Shown here: one piece after another, positions 31,785-58,880 of the stretch | Layout of the letters: each line of letters starts with the position of its first letter | Position numbering within the stretch: the first letter of the stretch is position 1 | Source: Phymorhynchus buccinoides | Taxonomy: Eukaryota > Mollusca > Gastropoda > Neogastropoda > Raphitomidae | Length of the DNA: 64,000 nt | Assembly (NCBI GenBank): GCA_017654935.2 | Contig: CM065682.1 | Span: forward strand, 34,523,595 to 34,587,594 | Direction: 5' to 3' | The notes under the pieces: model-generated | Databases searched by the model: none | What the model was told of the DNA's origin: nothing | The model's input: only the letters and a program-made list of their open reading frames with translations | Made by a program: the position numbers and the translations under genes

Positions 31785-33000
31785 TGTCAAATGTAAAGGC
31801 AACTGTAGAGTCAATCTGGCAAAATGGTCTTAGGATATAACCCTGACTGTTTAAAAGCAAAAAACAATCTGGCAAAATGGTCTTAGGATATAACCCTGAC
31901 TGTTTAAAAGCAAAAAACAATCTGGCAAAATGGTCTTAGGATATAACCCCGACTGTTTAAAAGCAAAAAACAATCTGGCAAAATGGTCTTAGGATATAAC
32001 CCTGACTGTTTAAAAGCAAAAAACAATCTGGCAAAATGGTCTTAGGATATAACCCTGACTGTTTAAAAGCAAAAAACAATCTGGCAAAATGGTCTTAGGA
32101 TATAACCCCGACTGTTTAAAAGCAAAAAACAATCTGGCAAAATGGTCTTAGGATATAACCCTGACTGTTTAAAAGCAAAAAACAATCTGGCAAAATGGTC
32201 TTAGGATATAACCCTGACTGTTTAAAAGCAAAAAACAATCTGGCAAAATGGTCTTAGGATATAACCCTGACTGTTTAAAAGCAAAAAACAATCTGGCAAA
32301 ATGGTCTTAGGATATAACCCCGACTGTTTAAAAGCAAAAAACAATCTGGCAAAATGGTCTTAGGATATAACCCCGACTGTTTAAAAGCAAAAAACAATCT
32401 GGCAAAATGGTCTTAGGATATAACCCTGACTGTTTAAAAGCAAAAAACAATCTGGCAAAATGGTCTTAGGATATAACCCTGACTGTTTAAAAGCAAAAAA
32501 CAATCTGGCAAAATGGTCTTAGGATATAACCCTGACTGTTTAAAAGCAAAAAACAATCTGGCAAAATGGTCTTAGGATATAACCCTGACTGTTTAAAAGC
32601 AAAAAACAATCTGGCAAAATGGTCTTAGGATATAACCCCGACTGTTTAAAAGCAAAAAACAATCTGGCAAAATGGTCTTAGGATATAACCCTGACTGTTT
32701 AAAAGCAAAAAACAATCTGGCAAAATGGTCTTAGGATATAACCCTGACTGTTTAAAAGCAAAAAACAATCTGGCAAAATGGTCTTAGGATATAACCCTGA
32801 CTTTAAAAGCAAAAAACAATCTGGCAAAATGGTCTTAGGATATAACCCTGACTGTTTAAAAGCAAAAAACAATCTGGCAAAATGGTCTTAGGATATAACC
32901 CTCCTGAGTGTTTAAAAAAAAAAAGTTATTCATCTGGCGACATTATCAGTGATGTCATCAAGCCTGTACATCATGTTATTGATATGTTATTGTCTACAAA
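31785..33000 (-). mobile_element. Family B MITE carrying an internally amplified satellite
   Basis: Left flank (aattgtcaaatgtaaaggca actgtagag, 31785-31811) and right flank (aaagttattcatctggcgac attatcagtgatgtcatcaa, 32921-32965) match, in order, the two sides of the family B element at 43480-43708 read as reverse complement. Between them the interior segment is repeated 21 times instead of once. The terminal TTAA ends are not clearly preserved. Confidence 0.8.
31812..32920. repeat. 53-bp satellite array, 21 units
   Basis: Unit starts caatctggcaaaatggtctt, then aggatataaccctgactgtt and taaaagcaaaaaa. Twenty units and a diverged last one; one unit lacks two bases. Units are nearly identical, differing mainly at one position (accctg or accccg). 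Units with the C variant are 3, 6, 10, 11 and 16, hinting at multi-unit duplications. Homologous to a single-copy interior segment of the MITE at 43480-43708. Confidence 0.97.
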
Positions 33001-33065
33001 TAATTTTGCTTTGTGTTGAATGTTGAATATTATTTTCTTTAAAAAGAGAGAGAAAGAGGGGAAGG

Positions 33066-33069
<4 letters not shown>

Positions 33070-33100
<31 letters not shown>
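33070..33100. repeat. Poly-G tract
   Basis: About 30 consecutive G. Confidence 0.98.
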
Positions 33101-33204
33101 CAGGCATGGGAATTTTCAGCTTTAAAGCAAGAGGAAATAACATTTTTAGATAAAAAACAAAACATGTAAGAATTCTTATGAGTGAATGCAAAATGAACTA
33201 AATA

Positions 33205-33370
33205 TACAGTGGAACCTCCCTTATAAGACCTTCAAAAATAATCCAAAATGAGGTCTTATAAGGGATGGGTCTTGATAAGGGAGGTAATTTCAATACTTAC
33301 AAAGAAGGGCAATGTTTCAGAGAAGTAGGTCTATGTGGGAGGGAGTCTTATAATGGGAGGTTCCACTGTA
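33205..33370 (+). mobile_element. TA-bounded MITE with acagtggaacctccc ends, copy 1
   Basis: Perfect inverted ends acagtggaacctccc and gggaggttccactgt flanked by TA, 166 bp. The interior (ccaaaatgaggtcttataag, aagaagggcaatgtttcaga) recurs inverted at 62231-62410. Confidence 0.88.
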
Positions 33371-33511
33371 TGTTTTATTTCTAATGCTTGAAGATAAAAG
33401 TGCAGGAGTGGATGACAGACAGTATGTCAGCAATATAATCAAATGTACAATCAAAAGAATGCGTCATTCCCCCCACCCCCCTAAATGTAGTGTTTCATTA
33501 GAGGGGAGCAG

Positions 33512-34137
33512 GACAATTCGCCCCGGGCCCCGGACAATTGGTCACGGACAATTCGCCCCGGGGACAATTCACCCCCGAATAATTCGCCCCTGGACATTTC
33601 ACCCTCGAGGACAAATCGCCCCCGGACAACTCGCCCCCATTATGCATCTAATATATTGACTATCAGTGAGAGACACATACAGACAGATAGATAAACAAAC
33701 GAACAGGCAGTATCTGAATGAAATATGAGTCACCCGTCGTACTCCGGTCGGGGGGCAGTCTTCTCCCACAATGGGGAAGGCCCTTCGAGAGGAGAAGTTT
33801 ACCTTTTTATGTGTTTTTTGTGTGAGCATGTGTGAATATGAATAATGTGATGTTTGAATAAATCTATAGACAATAAATAATTGGTTTTTTTTTGCTTATA
33901 TGTTTTTTTGTTGCTTATATGAGTTGTGTTTGTTCATGTGCGAGTGTGTGCGTTCATGTGTGCGTGCATGCGTTAGTGTGGTGTGTGAGTGTGCGTGCGC
34001 AAGAAAACGTTAGGCAGTTGGAATGTGCCTTGTGTTTGTTTTGCGTGTTAATATGGGTATAGGTGTGTGTGCAAGGGGGTCGAATTGTCCGTGGGCGAAT
34101 TATCCGGGGGCAAATTGTCCGGGGCAAATTGTCCTTG
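33512..34137. mobile_element. Candidate element with inverted iteron arms
   Basis: Left arm (33512-33645) is a tandem series of about eight words of the form ggacaattcgcccc. The right arm (34079-34137) is the inverted form, about four words of the type ggggcaaattgtccg. The arms enclose about 430 bp of non-coding sequence with a short IR-like GC-rich word (agtcacccgtcgtactccgg). The outer flanks attagaggggagcagg (33498) and gaccccattagagg (34136) also share ccattagagg-like ends. Confidence 0.6.
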
Positions 34138-34140
34138 ACC

Positions 34141-34934
34141 CCATTAGAGGTGTGTAGGTTCTGCAGAGATGAGTATGTTTCGTAAGGGTTAGGTGCAATC
34201 ATGGACATGGTCATGTATATCGGTGTGTTTGAAACTTTTTTCTTTTTCTTAAACTACTGTCGGTTTTTGCTTGGAATTGAAAAGAAGAATAAAGGAACAG
34301 AACAACACCCCCCCACCCTAACCAAAAATAACAAGTTAATAGGGCATTTGCTGCATGCTGGCGACCTTATTGCACTGAATTGAATTTAGAGAGTTGAATT
34401 AGAAAGATCAGCGTAACTCGGGCAGAACGAGCGCAGGCAAATTAGTAGTTTAGTATGGAGAACGAACACTCGTGGTAAATGCCCTATTAATCACCATTAA
34501 AAATGGTCGAGACAATACTTATTCTACGTTTATATTGTTTTGGGTTTTTTTGTTAAGGAAAATGTGTTGAAATTAAATCTTGTTTGTCAAAATGTTTCTT
34601 ATAAAATTTGCCATGACAGAATCCAAACATATGCAGTCAGTAATTGCTTTGGTGTGTGTGTGTGTGTGTGGTCAGCAAGGATAAAAGACACAGCCCAGAA
34701 CTAGGACCTCAAATTGCAACATTTACAGTTAAGGGCTTGAACAACTTAATCATAAACTTCAAATGAAAATATTACTGAAAAAAAAGTTTTTGAGAAGTAA
34801 CGACAACACAATCCTTTATCTTTCCATTTAGTGGACTTGAACAGATACAATTGCCACAATTCCACCTCTATTTACTTTCGACAAATAATATTCAAGGGAA
34901 ATGCAGAAATTCTGCCAAAGAACAAAAGATGGAT
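34141..34934. other. Intergenic sequence
   Basis: No coding supported. A short GT tract lies near 34652-34668. Confidence 0.4.
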
Positions 34935-35100
34935 TTCTTGATGTTGTCGTACTCTGGCTAAAAGAGTCCAGGGGTCATCCCAACAGCCGAAGCACTTGAA
35001 CACTATGGTACAAATGCACCAGCTAGGGATGAGAACATTATGTGCATGACCGTTTTTGATTATCCCGCCACATGGGCAGCCACACGCCAACTTCGGAGGA
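34935..35100 (-). repeat. Dispersed repeat family E, copy 2
   Basis: Reverse-complement match to 20430-20600 (shared acttgaacactatggtacaa, agggatgagaacatta, gccacatgggcagccaca). Confidence 0.75.
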
Positions 35101-37190
35101 TTAATTCTAATTAATTGAACACAAAAAAACATTGACAGACATTACAACAGAAAACTTTGCATTCTATCTGATGTTTATTCACATTTGTACCCACAGCAGC
35201 TATTCCAGATAAGCAAATTTCAATCTCAATGTTTAATGCTACGTACAGCAAAACACATAATGTGCATTCATATTCTTCCTCTGATTCAAAATATTAAATC
35301 TGAGTTAACGATATTGTCTCAAACTTTAAAAAAACAATGGTATCTATTGGTAGTGGTGCATATGGAGTATATTGACAAGACACGCCCCTCCCTCACCTCC
35401 CCATGCTCTTCTTTCTTGCCATGAGTATTAATAGTAATCCTGATTGTTATATGAATTCAAAAAATGCAAACATTACTCATTGGAATTTTCCAAATAGTTT
35501 TAAATAAAAGTTGACTTACAACAGGTATGTGAAAAACAAACTTCAAACATAAACAACAGTTGAACGACTGAATGATTTTCAAAATTCACATTAAAAAATA
35601 GGAGAAAACCAACATAGACTGAATCACCAATATTTCATGTTGTTTAAGTGTTTGTGAGAACTTCAATAAAAATTAAAACATTTGCCGGTTCCAACATGAG
35701 CATCAAAAGGCCTATTTTTATCTCCAATAAACCATACATTCTCTGGGGGAAAAAATAATATCACAGATGCAAACTTTAAGTCCAAGTTGCTTTTTAAAAA
35801 AATTAAAGAAAACATAATGCATCTTTGCTTCCAATTATGACTATACTACACGTGGCGGTACCATAGCCGATGAGGTTTAACCGAGGCCTGGTTACTGCTA
35901 CACCTATCTGTATTGTTAAAATATCGGGACTTTACTGGTGTTGCACTGCCTCCAGTATTGTTCCCACCATCTTTGTATCTACAAATGTCCCATATGTGTC
36001 TGTTCCAGACCGAGAGGACTTAACACAATTTTTCATTCATTAATTCTTCCAATTATCAAAAATACTATGAACGAATGCCATAGATTTTGTAAGGAAATCA
36101 TGATTAAATAATTAGAACAAAATGTTGAGATGCTTTCAACTTAAATTCTGGAAGCCAAACTTTTACAGGGTTCAGTGCAGTATAATAAACTCAACATTCA
36201 CAGTCTGCTTGTCTCCCTTTCTCAATCCCACTTAAGATTTCATAAAACATGTGGCTGTAATTATCATATAATTATAGAAATCATGGCACAAGTCTCATGT
36301 TACAAATCTTTCAACTGCAAAAAAACCCCACCTGACCTCTTTGTCAACAATGGACACATAACAGCAATATAGTACAACCTCACCGAGCATTCTTTCCATA
36401 TTCCACATCTTAATTTTTTACATCAGAACTCAAAACAAATAAAGATATATTACAATGTCTCTTAGAAGATAAACCTACATGGATCTAAGCTTCTAGAACA
36501 GTTTTGACAGAGAGCAGAGGGATAAGAAAAAAAAGGTGAAGTGAAAACAGAGAAAAGAGAATGCACTTGATCAAAGTTTAATAAATATAGCCCAGGTCAG
36601 AGACAGAAGACAATGAAAAACAAAGCGGAGAGAATGAAGCAAGGTATTTACAAGAAAATACCAGGGCAAAAAAACCCACCAGATCATATACAAAATGTCA
36701 GATTGAAACCAAGAAAAACCAGGGATAAGGTTTTTACAAACTGGACTAAATAAATCACTCCAAATACTGTTTAAATAGATCTAAGACGTCATATATATAT
36801 GTTTTTAATCACCGCTAGAAAAAAACGCCAAACATTACACAGAAATTATAATCAATAATAACCAAACAACAACAACAAATTATATACACTGAAAAGACTA
36901 AATGATTTTACCTTGCACAAATCAAATCAAATTCAGCTAAGTTGATAATCAAATTATGAAAGTTTATAACAGCAGACCAACATGCTTTGCTCAGAATCTG
37001 ACAGTACAACCTGGAATATCAAAGGATTAAGTATGGAAAGTTTGATTAAATGCATTTTTTATTCTAACAAATACTGTTTTTATATTGCTGGTTTTTTTTG
37101 TGGAGAAGTGTTTTATCTAGAAACACAAAAATATATCGCTAGGTGTGTAAAACAAATACTTTCATTAATAATGTTTGCTTATGGTATTTT
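35101..37190. other. Long AT-rich non-coding stretch
   Basis: No coding sequence, repeat or RNA gene recognised in about 2 kb. The texture resembles an untranslated or intronic region, but no splice context is visible. Confidence 0.4.
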
Positions 37191-37194
37191 ATCA

Positions 37195-38815
37195 GGAGCG
37201 AAGCGACTTGGTATCACACACAGCACAGTGAGCCAAAGAAGGACCGTGTCTGTCTGTCAGTCCGTCCCACGTTAAAGTCAAGAAAGCCTTAACCGATTTT
37301 AATGATATTTGGATGTTAGGTCTGTTGCGTCACCGTGATGGTTTTAGACTATTTTGCAGAAATAAAACTTAACAAAATAACCGTTAAATGGCAGTTATTT
37401 TCTGTTTTTAACACCTTTCCGCCAATTTCATCCAAACTATTTCACAGAATGTCGTAGAATTTTGAAGTAGATACTTTTTTTTCTTAACAAACATAACCGC
37501 CAAGTTTGGAAAGTGTGACTTAACATTTTGTCGGTTAAAAACGGTTATTTTTTAGTTTTGCAGTGATCGTAATGAAAATTGGTGGGTAGGTTCATGTTTC
37601 CATTCTGAAAATTATAGTACTCTCTTCATAAACGACACTTAACTTTTGACAGTTGAAAACCGTTATGTTTTAGTTTTGCAGTGATCGTAATGAAAATTGG
37701 TGGGTAGGTTCAGCTTTTCATTCTGGAAATTATATAGTGACCTTTTCAGAAACGACATTTAACTTTTGACAGTTGAAAACCGTTATTTTCTATTTTTGCA
37801 GTGATCTTGATGAAAATTGGTGGGTAGGTTCAGTTTTACTTTCTAAACATGATAATGAACTTTTTGAATAACGACATTTTAGTTTTGACAGTTAAAACCC
37901 GGTTTTTTTAAATTTTCACGGTTCTGTCTGTCTGTCCTCTCTCTTTCTCTCTCTCTTTGTGTGGAAGAAAAAAATCGTTTCTCTCTCTCTCTCTCTCTCT
38001 TTCTGTGGTGGTGAACAGCTTCTTTTTATAGAAGTAAATGCACACACTTTATGGGGTTCGCCGAATTGTCGGCAAAATATGACCGAAAAATCGGTGAAAT
38101 TTCAATCTTGAATATCTCAAAAACGGCTGCATGGATCTCGTTCATATTTTCAGAATGTACTACAATGTACATTTGCAACACTTCCCACATAAAATCCAAC
38201 CAGAACTACGAACCAAAAGTGCCACAGCTATGGTCAGGCAACTTTTATTTGGTTCACGGAATAGCCCAAACCGGAAGTGCCGTCACAAAACTAACTATTG
38301 GATAGTGTAGCCCTTATGTCGGCCCAGGTCTGAAAGGAGTTTGTTGACGATATGTTAAATGGTTTGGAAGTTATTCAAATATATGTAAATTTGGTTGACC
38401 TACTTTCACTATGTTTTTTTACTTTTCAACCGATTTTGCTTACATTCACAGGAAAATTCACTATTCTCATGCTCAAAGTCCAATATTATACCGATTGGCC
38501 AAAATATGGGCTAAAAATGGCCAAATTCGGCCAATATTCAAGCTTGAATAACTCAAAAACGGCTTCGCGGAATGCATTCCTTTTTTCACTGATTATTAAG
38601 GAGTATCTTTGCAACACTTCCGACATGAAACTGAGCCAGAAGTGCCAACTGGAAGTGGGGACAAATATTTTCAAGTTTATTGACTCAAAACCCCTTGGAC
38701 AAAATGCATAGAATGCTATTTAGAGTAAGCAAGCCATAGCAGAGTGTTACAGTGACGCAAAGCGACACTGACGTCATTGGTGTCTTGAAGTAAGCTGTGA
38801 CGTATATAGTAGCTT
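37195..38815. repeat. Composite dispersed repeat with internal tandem units
   Basis: Between gcgaagcgacttgg (37198) and gacgcaaagcgacactgacg (38754) lies repetitive sequence. Three ~119-bp tandem units start at 37542, 37661 and 37781 (words gcagtgatcgtaatgaaaat tggtgggtaggttc). A diverged ~400-bp duplication is at 38060-38260 and 38480-38690 (shared ctcaaaaacggct, tttgcaacacttcc). No coding capacity. Confidence 0.65.
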
Positions 38816-38924
38816 AAGAAATTGCGGAAGGGCACAACAGAGAGAACAATGAACAACAATATTTTACTGAACTGGGCCATCTGCCCATGTCAAAGGGGAC
38901 AGCGGGGTAGGGTCATCAGCAAAT

Positions 38925-39410
38925 CAGAGAGAGAGAGAGAGGGGGAGAGAGAGAAAGAGAGAGAGAGAGAGAGAAAGAGTGAAACACAGAGAAAGAGAGA
39001 GAGAGAGATTGAAGATGATATATAGATGGTTGATGAAAAGGGAGAATCCTGTCATGTTTGTCCTATCACCCCCCTATCTCTCTCTGTTTATCTTCCTCCC
39101 TCCTCTCTCTCTTTCTCTGTCTCTCTCCCTCATCTCTCTCTCTCACTCTCTACAGCTTCGCTCCTGGGTGTGCAGTGCCAAAACAGAATCTTAACATGTG
39201 CTCTCTCTCTCTTTCTCTCTCCCTCCCTCCATCCCTCTCTCTATGTTTTTCTCTATCACCCCCTATCTCTCTCTGTTTATCTTCCTCCCTCCCTCTCTCT
39301 TTCTCTCTCTCTCCTCCCTCTCTTTCTCTCTCTCTCACCACTCTCTACAGCTTCGCTCCTGGGTGTGCAGTGCCAAAACAGAATCTTAACATGTGCGAAA
39401 GGCACTGCAC
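38925..39410. repeat. GA/CT-rich block with a ~140-bp direct duplication
   Basis: GA-rich to about 39010, then two copies (39060-39200 and 39254-39396) sharing ctatctctctctgtttatct and tacagcttcgctcctgggtg plus tgcagtgccaaaacagaatc. Low-complexity frames here are artefacts. Confidence 0.85.
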
Positions 39411-40200
39411 CTCTACTTAATTTATTTTGGTAGATGTATTATTTTTGGTCTGCTCCCGCCTGGAAAGAGCATCACCACCGTGCAGTGTCACACATTTTTT
39501 GGTCGGGGTGAGCAGGCTGGAATCAATTGGCAAAATGACGGTGGGAATGGTCTTCACACGAAATCCACAGAAACTCAAGTAATCTGTGAATGCCGGGTCA
39601 CTAAACAGTTTGAAGAACAGAATAGACAAGGTCCTCGAGGACTATATGTATTGTTGCAACGCGAGTCACCCGCTGCGTGCCACAGCCAGTGTGTCTGCTG
39701 CAGACCGCCCGTGTGAACAGTCGCATAATTAAGAACAATCAGAAGAATAAGATTGCTAGGTTGTAGCCCAAAGTTAGGCTAGTTAGTTTCCTGATCAAAA
39801 GATCAGCAACAGGCCATGTGGCCGATATACGCTGCGAAACTATACTATACTAAATAATCTCTCGCATACTCAGATACTTTAAAGAGTTCAGATTGTGACA
39901 TTTCACTTTTAAGCACATCTTAAATCATCTAAAGGCCATCGTATCCCCAACCCAGTGTTGATTCTAGGATTTTTCAAAACCAAGGGCTCCCTAGATTGGA
40001 AAAAGGGAGCCCCTGGGCTCCCCTAGCTAACAAAAAAGGGGGCATATTAACTAAATTGTATGTGCACGCTAAAACGTTTAAAAATGTTAATATTGCTTTT
40101 CTTTTAAAACGTATGAAACTGGTTCAACCTTACAACCTTACTTGGCCTTGCAAACTTTCTAGCTGCATATAGATTATAAATGAGAGTTGACTTGGAAGTT
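39411..40200. other. Intergenic sequence
   Basis: An open frame of about 107 codons at 39393-39716 shows no family resemblance and starts inside the repeat block, so I do not call it a gene. Nothing else seen. Confidence 0.35.
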
Positions 40201-40397
40201 GGGGGGGGGGGGGGGGCAGGAGAGAAAGAGACTAGAATGAGTATGTGGTGGGACAAGTACCAAAAAATAGACATGAAAAAAGATCTTAAAAAGTGAGACA
40301 ATAATTTTAAACTAAGACACAATGAATGAGAAAAGAGTGAGAGAGGGAGGAAGAAGGGTGAGAACTTTTAAACAGAGAGAACCTGTGTTACAGTGTC

Positions 40398-40464
<67 letters not shown>

Positions 40465-40468
40465 AGAT

Positions 40469-40500
<32 letters not shown>
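40200..40500. repeat. Poly-G, GT and GA microsatellites
   Basis: G run at 40201-40216, GT at about 40398-40416, and GA tracts at about 40417-40462 and 40471-40500. Confidence 0.95.
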
Positions 40501-41744
40501 CATGCATCGTGGATGTTATCGCCCTCGCCTTCTTCCTTGAAACACAACCAAGCCTTTGGAAAGACTGTTTTTCATGTCTTTCCAGTTCGTTGGGCAAGGC
40601 AGTTTCAAGAAGTTCCAATCCGGTTCTGGTTGACAGTAATCATTACTGAGTAATGACACATCTGTTGGCATCGCGAGTTCCGTTTCACTTCCTGACCCAT
40701 TGAGTGTATTCTTAGTTGTACACATATCCTTGGTTGATAGGCCACAAAACCACGAAATTAAACAAGTTTGCTTTGATTGCTTTGCTCACTGCGCCTTAGA
40801 GGCCCTACAACAGAACGAGAATCGCTGGCTGTAGCATTGCATTGAACTCGATAGTGTGCCCCAAAACAAAAATGGCGGACTGAAAATATGTGCTCCTGAG
40901 TGAAAATTTGTGTGATCGGACAAAGCCAGAGTCATCGGCCAATCAGAAACGAGGACAGAAAGGATGCTCGGTTTCACTCAGTCTTGAGAAGAATATACAC
41001 ACAGCAGCCGCGACTACGCACTCGCTAAGTAAAAGTGCGTTCGTTTTTATTTTTGTGCGTGAGTCGGGCCGCACTGTTCGCGATTTTATGCGTCCTAGGG
41101 TGAAAAAATGCGGGAATCCCGCAAGACCGCGCTCTAGAATCAACACTGCCAACCAACTGTTCCCCTTAGCTTCTTTGCCACTCCCTCCATTCAAGATAAC
41201 TTGTTACAAACACCTTTTTGTTTGTAAGTTCCTTAGGCTGCCATATTTTATTCCCCTCTGCACACAAACTCCCTAAGTCGTTTTCCTCTTCTCGTTACTT
41301 TTTCATAACCTTGTTCATCTCATTTTCAAAATCATTCTACCACTCAAGATACTCATGGATGAACCCACATCAACCATGTGAACTGTGATTGTCGAATCTG
41401 TGACACCGGTTTCCTCTGTAAATATTTGTCAAGTCCAGATCTCTACCCACACAATGTGGAGTCTATGACTTTAAACATTATTTTTCATTTGGTCTCTTTT
41501 TTGACACACCGAGAAGAAAAAACACAACAATCAAATACATGACTAGTGAGTAAACTGTCAGACTTGTGAGTATTAATAAATGCCATTGATATGTCGATTT
41601 CTTTTCATTTGTTATTTTTAAACAAGAATGACTAAGAAAAGTTGATAGTTATATTTTGTTCCTTATTTCCTTTTACTGTGCTTGTTCTAGAGCTGTGAAC
41701 AACTCACACGGACTAACAAATCATTTATAAGAGGGCGCTGATGA
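40501..41744. other. IVD 3' flank and intergenic sequence
   Basis: The right-hand part should contain the IVD 3' UTR (- strand). A motif caaaaatggcggac at 40866-40879 resembles a YY1-type promoter word, and the segment 40860-41150 is richer in CpG than its surroundings, but no first exon could be supported. Confidence 0.35.
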
Positions 41745-57146
<15,402 letters not shown>

Positions 57147-57735
57147 TGCTGCAAATTGTGGTTGAGAGTTATCTTTCCCTGACTTAATTGGCTTTAGATC
57201 GTCTGCTTCCTGAGAGTTGACGACCCACCAACTGACAAACGCCGTTTGAAACGGCATCACTAGCCGAAAATCCTGTCAGATGATTGAACGAATGTTTGCA
57301 TACAGTTTTCAGTAATTTGAAAACATTGTGGCTGTACCATTGTTCAATTGATTCATAGGAAAACAGGTAATGGTTGGAGAAATTTGAGAGTTGGAATTTC
57401 AGTGATTATCCACTTGCCTTGGAATCAACCACAAACAAGCTGTGACTGAGTCATTCATTGTAAAAACTCTGACTGAATTTTTTTTTTAAATCCCTAAAGG
57501 CTAAGGCCTAGTAGATCCTTTTGAAACAGCAGCCACATGCTACATTTACTGCCTTGTACCATCCTCCCCATCAGGCAGAAATCCAACTACATGTACAGAC
57601 TAGTAGTACTATGTAATAGGGCTAGAAGTGGGCCTCTCGGCCCTTTTACGCCCTTTCTTGATTGTTTAATTTGATTAAGTTTCACAATGATTGCGCAAAC
57701 CTAAGCTAAGCTAGACTAGATGGCCTCCCCCTGCA
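57147..57735. other. IVD upstream region
   Basis: Should contain the IVD promoter. I see no TATA box or other convincing element. Confidence 0.4.
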
Positions 57736-57739
57736 ACAT

Positions 57740-58435
57740 GTCCAACAGAGCCAGTATCTAGGAGTTCAACTGTCAGCGGACATTAAATGGACCACACACA
57801 TCAACCAAATCTGCAAGAAAGCTGGGTCTATGGTGGGATTTGTGTGCAGAAAGCTGATAAACTGCCCCCTAGAGAGCAGACACCTTGCCTACATCTCACT
57901 AGTCAGACCCAGACTAGAATATGCCGCAACAGTGTGGGATCCATACAACAAACAGGACGTGGACAGGTTGGAACGAATTCAGAGACACAGACAGGCAGCC
58001 CGCTTCATCACCAAAGACTATAAGTCTTGGAATCCGGGCTGCGTGTCGAAGATGCTAGCAGACTTGGGCCTACCACCACTTGAAGAACGGCGGAGCAAGC
58101 AGCGGCTAAACCTGCTTTACAAGATAGCTGAAGGTCAAATTCCAGCATTGCCTTCTGAGGCCTTCCTAACCCCCGTTGCCTCCGACCGCCGTAGGATCAG
58201 ACCGACACACTTCACGGATTGTACAAGTGATAACATGAAAAGACAAGCATTATGTAACTCCCGCGGTTTCAAAGTAAGATCTTGCCACACAGAACAGTAC
58301 AAGAACTCCTTCTTCGTAAGGACAGTAGTGGAGTGGAATCAGCAAACCGATGCCGCCATCGCAGCAGGCCCCGCCAACGCAGCATCACCAGCGTCAGGCG
58401 GTACACCTTCGGGGCCTGCTCCAAAGAAAGACTAA
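57740..58435 (+). pseudogene. C-terminal half of a second non-LTR reverse transcriptase
   Basis: An open frame of about 228 codons: QYLGVQLSADIKWTTHINQI, YISLVRPRLEYAATVWDPYN, RLERIQRHRQAARFITKDY, LLYKIAEGQIPALPSEAF and SFFVRTVVEWNQQ. These are the thumb/C-terminal motifs of jockey/CR1-type LINE reverse transcriptases (YLGV.L..D..W, LVRP.LEYA..VWDPY, E.IQR.AARFI). No fingers/palm domain, no endonuclease. It differs clearly from the element at 25618-29043, so it is a different family. Truncated at the 5' end but with no internal stop. Confidence 0.85.
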
Positions 58436-58523
58436 ATTAGGGAGTAAGGGCCATAAATCAGAGTAGTGGTAAATGAAGGGCAAGAGCTGTGCCGGTCGGG
58501 GCTTGTCCTCGGTGAGCACTGTC

Positions 58524-58722
58524 GCATGCAAATAAGCAGCTCGTGCAAATTTGCAGCTCGCTACTATGAGAGTGTATTTGCGACATTGAGCATGAACCAC
58601 AAATTTCACTTTTTTGTAGGGATAGGGTTTCAAGTAAAGAAAGAGTGAAATTTGTGGTTGTCGCAAATACAGACTCTCATAGTAGCGAGCTGCAAATTTG
58701 CACGAGCTGCTTATTTGCACGC
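58524..58722. mobile_element. Long hairpin element (~85-bp arms)
   Basis: Left arm gcaaataagcagctcgtgca, aatttgcagctcgctactat and right arm atagtagcgagctgcaaatt, tgcacgagctgcttatttgc are inverted repeats. The left arm has a ~10-bp insertion (ttgagcatga). Loop of about 30 bp at the centre. Confidence 0.92.
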
Positions 58723-58789
58723 TACAAGCACTACGCTAGCCGGAGAGGTCTTGCCTAGATGCCGCAAAAGAAAGGTCTATGGCCCATTG

Positions 58790-58880
58790 TGTTACTGTCA
58801 TGCCATCAGGACAGTACTCACTGCCATACCACCAGGACAGTATTTTAAGCGCACTGTCATACCATCAGGACAGTACAAGT
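58790..58880. repeat. Short imperfect tandem repeat
   Basis: Three units of the form actgtcataccatcaggaca gta. Confidence 0.8.

Noticed and set aside
31812..32920. A regular repeat array that might be read as a CRISPR
   Set aside because: Units are directly contiguous 53-mers without unique spacers, in a eukaryotic intergenic region, and match a MITE interior.
39393..39716. 107-codon frame
   Set aside because: Starts within a duplicated CT-rich block and has no similarity that I can recognise.
58394..58720. 108-codon - strand frame
   Set aside because: It is the complement of the LINE remnant end and of the long hairpin.
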